Origin: Chloroflexota bacterium
GTDB taxonomy: Bacteria; Chloroflexota; Dehalococcoidia; SM23-28-2; RBG-16-64-32
Reading direction: 5' to 3'
Assembly (NCBI GenBank): GCA_005880075.1
Contig: VBJT01000119.1
Coordinates: forward strand, 2,256 to 18,736
Length of the DNA: 16,481 nucleotides
Shown here: positions 13,144 through 16,481 of the stretch, piece after piece
Layout of the letters: every line of letters starts with the position of its first letter
Numbering within the stretch: position 1 is the stretch's first letter
Made by a program: the position numbers and the translations under genes
The notes under the pieces: model-generated
What the model was told of the DNA's origin: nothing
The model's input: only the letters and a program-made list of their open reading frames with translations
The model's database searches: none

Positions 13144-13219
13144 CCGCCGGGCAGCCACCTCTGCGAGAACCAACGATAATTTCGCCTACTTTTCGGGTAG
13201 TGCGAACGCCCGCCGCCCG

Positions 13220-13232
13220 TGCGAAAATCGCA
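13220..13232. promoter_or_regulatory. Short dyad just upstream of the LuxR-like gene
   Basis: TGCGA-AAA-TCGCA is a perfect 5-bp inverted repeat placed 5 nt before the ATG at 13238. It could be an autoregulatory site for the downstream HTH protein, or chance. Confidence 0.25.
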
Positions 13233-13237
13233 TCACG

Positions 13238-14104
13238 ATGCGCCGCCACGACCCGGGTGCCCTGACCGCCCGCGAACGCGAGGTCCTCGACCTCATCGGC
13301 CGCGGCCTCACGAACGAAGAAATCGCCGAGCGGCTCGGCATCTCGCTGGACGGCGCGAAGTACCACGTCTCGCAGATCCTCTCGAAGCTCGGCGTCGGCA
13401 CCCGCGAAGAGGCGGCCGCTTGGCGGCCGGAGCCGCGGGGCACCAAGTACTGGAGGTGGGTGCTCATCGGCGGCGTCGCCGCAATGGCGGCTTCGACGCT
13501 GGCGGTCGTAGCGGTAGCACTCCCCCGCGGCAGCAAGACGATCACCCTCGAATCTGGTGTCTCGGCTCAGAATGCGTTAACCTGGGCCGCGACTCCTAGA
13601 GCGGGCGGCCGCGTGGCACCAAGCGCAGAGGGCCGAAGTTCTCATACCCCGGCAGGCGCACCCTCACCCACACTCACGCCATCAGTGGTTGTCGTGGGTC
13701 CCACCACGATCGACGTTTCTGACCTCCCGACTCCTGGCGAACCCACTCCGCCGCCCAGCGAAACGCCTGGGCCTACGCCGGCGGCATCTGCAGCACCGAC
13801 ACCTTGTGCGGACGGTTGCTCTGGCGTCGAAGGAACCGTCGTAATGGGCGTCTGCTCAGTCGAGACGTATCCGCCATCGGATAGCTGCTACCCGCCATAT
13901 CAGGCGAGGATCGTCATATGGACCGCAGACCGCTCGCAAAGAGTCGCTGAATTTACGGCTGACCCAGACGGTCGATTCCGTACGCCGCTCACTCCCGGTG
14001 AATATTACGTGGAACCACAGGAAGCCGGCGGCCCATCAACGCCTCCCGATCCGGCCTACGCAACTGTGCCATCGAGCGGCTTCGTTCAGTTAAAATTCGT
14101 GTAA
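13238..14104 (+). CDS. Membrane-anchored LuxR-type HTH protein with an extracytoplasmic domain
   Basis: A 288-residue protein with three parts. Residues 8-55 are a GerE/LuxR helix-turn-helix: ALTAREREVLDLIGRGLTNE followed by EIAERLGISLDGAKYHVSQI and LSKLGVGTREEA. Residues 73-95 form a single transmembrane segment (WVLIGGVAAMAASTLAVVAVAL). Residues 120-190 are a Pro/Thr/Ser-rich linker, and the C-terminal part (about 195-288) looks like a small beta-sandwich of the carboxypeptidase-regulatory/prealbumin-like type (GVEGTVV, ADPDGRFRTPLTPGEYYVEP), with four cysteines (190, 194, 206, 217) suited to disulfides. The start at 13238 was chosen because the HTH begins directly after it; upstream in-frame codons overlap moaC antisense and have no homology. 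The arrangement suggests a ToxR-like one-component regulator sensing outside the membrane; no receiver or kinase domain is present. Target genes are unknown. Confidence 0.8.
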   Translation: MRRHDPGALTAREREVLDLIGRGLTNEEIAERLGISLDGAKYHVSQILSKLGVGTREEAAAWRPEPRGTKYWRWVLIGGVAAMAASTLAVVAVALPRGSKTITLESGVSAQNALTWAATPRAGGRVAPSAEGRSSHTPAGAPSPTLTPSVVVVGPTTIDVSDLPTPGEPTPPPSETPGPTPAASAAPTPCADGCSGVEGTVVMGVCSVETYPPSDSCYPPYQARIVIWTADRSQRVAEFTADPDGRFRTPLTPGEYYVEPQEAGGPSTPPDPAYATVPSSGFVQLKFV

Positions 14105-14196
14105 TACTCCGGCGTCCAGTAATCGGGCACGGACGACACCAGCGCCCTCGTCTATTCGGTAACTCCTCGCCCCTGCTACACTCACCACCAATGACC

Positions 14197-14225
14197 GAGT
14201 TCCCTGTTCCGAGTTCCCTATTCCC
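14197..14225 (+). repeat. Short imperfect tandem repeat upstream of leuB
   Basis: GAGTTCCCTGTTCC is followed directly by GAGTTCCCTATTCC, two 14-bp units differing at one base and each built from shorter GTTCC(C) units. It ends at the base before the leuB GTG start. Such GTTCCC-type strings recur between genes of many high-GC bacteria. No function can be assigned. Confidence 0.6.
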
Positions 14226-15272
14226 GTGGCACACCGCATAGCCGTCCTCCCCGGCGACGGCACCGGCCCCGAGGTCGTCCGCGAGGGGCTGAAGGTCCTC
14301 GAAGCCACCGGCGTCAAGCTGGACCTCACGGAGTTCGACCTCGGCGGCGAGCGCTACAAGAAGACCGGCGATATCCTGCCGGACTCAGTCCTCGAGGAGC
14401 TGCGCGGCTTCGACGCCATCTACCTCGGCGCCATCGGCCACCCGGACGTCCCGCCCGGAATCCTCGAGAAGGGCCTCCTCCTCCGCCTTCGCTTCGAGCT
14501 CGACCAGTACATCAACCTGCGCCCCGTGAAGCTCTACCCGGGCGTCGACTGCCCACTCAAGGACAAGCGCCCGGCGGACATCGACTTCGTTGTCGTGCGC
14601 GAGAACACCGAGGGTCTGTACAGCGGCATGGGCGGCTTCCAGTACAAAGGGACGCCCCACGAGACCTCGACGCAGGTCCACATGACGACTCGCTTCGGCG
14701 CCGAGCGAGCCATCCGCTACGCCTTCGACCTCACCCGCAAGCGCAACGACATACGTCAGCTCCATCTCGTCGCCAAGACGAACGTTCTCACCTTCGTCCA
14801 CGACACTTGGTGGCGCGCCTTCAACGAGATCGGCGAGGTGGACTACCCCGACATCAAGCGCGAGTACGCCCACGTCGACGCCACCACGATGTGGTTCGTC
14901 AAGAACCCCGAGTGGTTCGACGTGATCGTCGTCGAGAACATGTTCGGCGACATCATCACGGACCTCGGCGCGATGATCCAGGGCGGCATGGGCATCGCCG
15001 CCGGCGGCAACATCAACCCGCAGGGCGTCTCGATGTTCGAGCCCATCGGCGGCAGCGCACCGAAGTACACCGGCCAGAACGTCATCTGCCCCCTCGCCGC
15101 CATCGAGGCCGGCAAGATGATGCTCGCCCACCTCGGCGAAGAACATGCCGCCGCTCGAATAGAGGCGGCGGTCGTGAAGGCGCTGGAGAGCGGGAAGATC
15201 CGCTCGCTCTCGGCGGGGAAGATGGGGATGGCGACTTCGGAGGTGGGGGATTTGGTGGCTTCGCTGGTCTGA
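14226..15272 (+). CDS. leuB: 3-isopropylmalate dehydrogenase
   Basis: Oxidatively decarboxylates (2R,3S)-3-isopropylmalate to 2-oxoisocaproate with NAD+ in leucine synthesis, in the cytoplasm. The 348 residues give the full beta-decarboxylating dehydrogenase pattern: LPGDGTGPEV (8-17), substrate arginines Arg89, Arg99 and Arg125, catalytic Tyr132 (ENTEGLYSG) and Lys184 (AKTNVL), metal-binding Asp218, Asp242 and Asp246 (MFGDIITD), and the cofactor loop FEPIGGSAPKYTGQN (271-285). The GLLLRLRFELDQY.NLRPVKLYPG segment matches the actinobacterial LeuB subgroup rather than the classic TGLLxLR type. Related tartrate/D-malate dehydrogenases share the catalytic set, so substrate is slightly uncertain; no other leu genes are near. 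The GTG 14226 start yields the standard MAHRIAVLPGDG. TACACT at 14177-14182 is a possible -10 box. Confidence 0.87.
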   Translation: MAHRIAVLPGDGTGPEVVREGLKVLEATGVKLDLTEFDLGGERYKKTGDILPDSVLEELRGFDAIYLGAIGHPDVPPGILEKGLLLRLRFELDQYINLRPVKLYPGVDCPLKDKRPADIDFVVVRENTEGLYSGMGGFQYKGTPHETSTQVHMTTRFGAERAIRYAFDLTRKRNDIRQLHLVAKTNVLTFVHDTWWRAFNEIGEVDYPDIKREYAHVDATTMWFVKNPEWFDVIVVENMFGDIITDLGAMIQGGMGIAAGGNINPQGVSMFEPIGGSAPKYTGQNVICPLAAIEAGKMMLAHLGEEHAAARIEAAVVKALESGKIRSLSAGKMGMATSEVGDLVASLV

Positions 15273-15314
15273 TCTTACCCGAACTGGCCATAACTGGGCA
15301 CAGTTCATCGACGT

Positions 15315-15320
15315 TATAAT
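15315..15320 (+). promoter_or_regulatory. Consensus -10 box of the lipoprotein gene
   Basis: A perfect TATAAT lies 23 nt before the ATG at 15344, giving a leader of about 17 nt that contains GGTGG as a possible ribosome binding site. No good -35 box is seen at the expected distance. It lies in the leuB-lipoprotein intergenic gap, so the lipoprotein gene is probably transcribed on its own. Confidence 0.5.
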
Positions 15321-15343
15321 AGTTGCTTCGGTGGAATCGACCG

Positions 15344-16481
15344 ATGTACGCGCGAGCCGTCGCCTTGCTTTCGATTGCTTTGGCGCTGGTTTGCGTCTCA
15401 TGCGGTGACGATTCTGCCGAGCCTGCGGCGTCTCCTACCGCAGTGCCGACGGACTCTCTAGCTCCAGCGGCTATTCCGGAAGGGTCGATCACCTACGCTG
15501 CAGCCGACGGCACGATCTGGGTGATTAATCCAGACCGCTCGCAAGCGCGACAGCTAGTCGCGGAGCCTGTTGGCCGGAAGCCTATCAGTGCCGAGGCGGC
15601 CCGCTATGCCAGTTGGTCGCCCGATGGACACTGGATCGCGTACCTGCATCTAATTGACGAGGGGCCACCCGCCAGCGGGAAGCTCAGTTCGTTAAACGTG
15701 CTAACCGGTGAAACTCGCGATATCGACGACGAAGTCTCGTCGTATCAATGGATCCCGGGCGGCGGTCAGTGGATTCCGGGCGCTGGCGGCGGCGCCTTTG
15801 TCTCATATCAGCGGCGGGGCGAGGTGTGGATGTCCGATGCGACCGGTCAGGCGAAACGCAGACTCTTCGATTGGGCGGGCGACGACTACCAACCCGGGTT
15901 ATACGCTTGGTCGCCCGACGGCCAGTTTTTGGCCTACGATGACCCGAGGCCTTCCGGCGGGCCGGATAGTGTCCTGAAAGGCTCTGCCCTCTTCGTGATC
16001 GACGCTGATGGCGTAGAACCTAGGCATCTCGCAGACTACGCTCAGATTTCATACTTCGGCTCCGGCGCGTGGTCGCCGGACGGTCGACTGTTGGCGTACT
16101 GGAAGAATGAGCACGGCGGCAGCGCGGAAATAGGCGACATATGCGTGGTAAACGTCGTATCCGCCGCCGATCAATGCTTTGGTGAGTTTAGCAGCGATCA
16201 GCGCGCACAATGGGCACCGGATCAAGCCCGGCACATTTTTCAGAACTCTGAAGTCGACCCGGACAGCGGCCGAGTCGCTGATGTATTCCCGCTTCCCGCC
16301 GCTGTTCTCAGCTGGGCCCCTGACGCCTCTAGGATTGCTGTCGTTGAAGGTAACGCCTTCGGGGAAGGACCACGGAGCTTGGTCGTACTTGAAGCTGCCT
16401 CTGGCGATCGCTGGACCGTAGACACAAATGAGGCAAACCTCGCTCACGCAGAGAGTCCCGGTTACCTCGGCGAATGGAGTC
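15344..16481 (+). CDS. Probable lipoprotein with PD40/TolB-like beta-propeller repeats (runs off right edge)
   Basis: The 379 visible residues start MYARAVALLSIALALVCVSC, a signal peptide with a probable lipidated Cys at position 20; the -3 residue is Cys, so the lipobox is not canonical. A Pro/Ala/Ser-rich linker follows (about 22-45). Then come repeated propeller blades: ASWSPDGHWIAYL (about 89-101), YAWSPDGQFLAYDD (187-200), GAWSPDGRLLAYWK (241-254), a degenerate AQWAPDQARHIF (288-299) and LSWAPDASRIAVVE (322-335). These are WD40-like PD40 repeats as in TolB and many secreted proteins. It is expected to be anchored outside the cytoplasmic membrane; ligand or partner unknown. The ATG at 15344 is supported by a TATAAT box and by the signal peptide starting there. 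The 3' end is outside the window. Confidence 0.82.
   Translation, partial: MYARAVALLSIALALVCVSCGDDSAEPAASPTAVPTDSLAPAAIPEGSITYAAADGTIWVINPDRSQARQLVAEPVGRKPISAEAARYASWSPDGHWIAYLHLIDEGPPASGKLSSLNVLTGETRDIDDEVSSYQWIPGGGQWIPGAGGGAFVSYQRRGEVWMSDATGQAKRRLFDWAGDDYQPGLYAWSPDGQFLAYDDPRPSGGPDSVLKGSALFVIDADGVEPRHLADYAQISYFGSGAWSPDGRLLAYWKNEHGGSAEIGDICVVNVVSAADQCFGEFSSDQRAQWAPDQARHIFQNSEVDPDSGRVADVFPLPAAVLSWAPDASRIAVVEGNAFGEGPRSLVVLEAASGDRWTVDTNEANLAHAESPGYLGEWS

Noticed and set aside
13025..13237. N-terminal extension of the LuxR-like gene
   Set aside because: It overlaps moaC antisense and encodes no conserved sequence; the HTH begins right after ATG 13238.
14385..15401. Long minus-strand open frame (338 codons) antisense to leuB
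   Set aside because: Its translation is low-complexity (Asp/Val/His/Glu-rich) without any domain and mirrors the GC-rich third-position pattern of leuB; leuB on the plus strand is complete with all catalytic residues.
1..16481. CRISPR array, tRNA, rRNA, transposase or phage integrase
   Set aside because: No regularly spaced repeats, no tRNA T-arm with matching stems, no rRNA-like sequence and no recombinase motifs were found on reading both strands.

Overview
The window is GC-rich (roughly 60%) and densely coded. It most resembles an environmental high-GC bacterium, plausibly Chloroflexota or a deep actinobacterial lineage. The clues are an actinobacterial-style LeuB, a membrane-anchored LuxR-type protein with a Thr/Pro-rich 'TPTP'-style linker, a PD40-repeat lipoprotein, and first genes whose -10-like boxes sit only 6-9 nt from the start codon. 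This assignment is inference; no rRNA or tRNA is present to settle it.

Layout. (i) 1-1303, minus strand: a DUF2804 protein followed 3 nt later by an ATP-dependent DNA ligase that runs off the left edge. (ii) 1356-7314, plus strand: a probable single operon behind a textbook sigma70-type promoter with an overlapping palindromic operator. The order is arsR-type repressor, SRPBCC protein, alpha/beta hydrolase, second SRPBCC, PhnB-like VOC protein, DUF1801 protein, three DHFR/RibD_C-like reductases, a second VOC protein and a TfoX N-domain protein. (iii) 7338-9750, minus strand: a FAD-linked oxidase followed by a zinc-independent medium-chain NAD(P)H oxidoreductase. (iv) 9751-10753: a more AT-rich gap, a 3' fragment of a DUF3237 gene, a GIY-YIG ORF with one amber stop, and a dispersed-repeat-like sequence. 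(v) 10754-13128, minus strand: moaC, a small zinc-ribbon gene and a GltD-like Fe-S flavoprotein. (vi) 13238-16481, plus strand: the membrane LuxR-like protein, leuB, and a lipoprotein running off the right edge.

The striking feature is the state of regions ii-iv. Many conserved genes are recognisable across their whole length but broken. Four of them (second SRPBCC, first VOC, third DHFR-like, oxidoreductase) each lack what appears to be about 18-24 internal codons, with a frame change at the join. DUF1801 has a one-base frameshift and no start. The first SRPBCC has no start codon for its conserved N-terminus. The first DHFR-like gene has lost its 5' end. A perfect 199-bp inverted copy of part of the first VOC gene lies between DUF1801 and the truncated DHFR-like gene, and its inner edge coincides exactly with the VOC deletion point. 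Either this accessory operon is rapidly decaying or rearranging, or the sequence carries repeated assembly or gap-closure errors. Read mapping across the named junctions would decide.

The intact members of the ArsR operon are small ligand-binding or reductase domains typical of accessory chemical-stress clusters. Their joint function is unknown. The flanking genes (moaC, leuB, GltD-like, ligase) are ordinary metabolism and DNA maintenance. No CRISPR array, tRNA, rRNA, transposase or integrase was seen.
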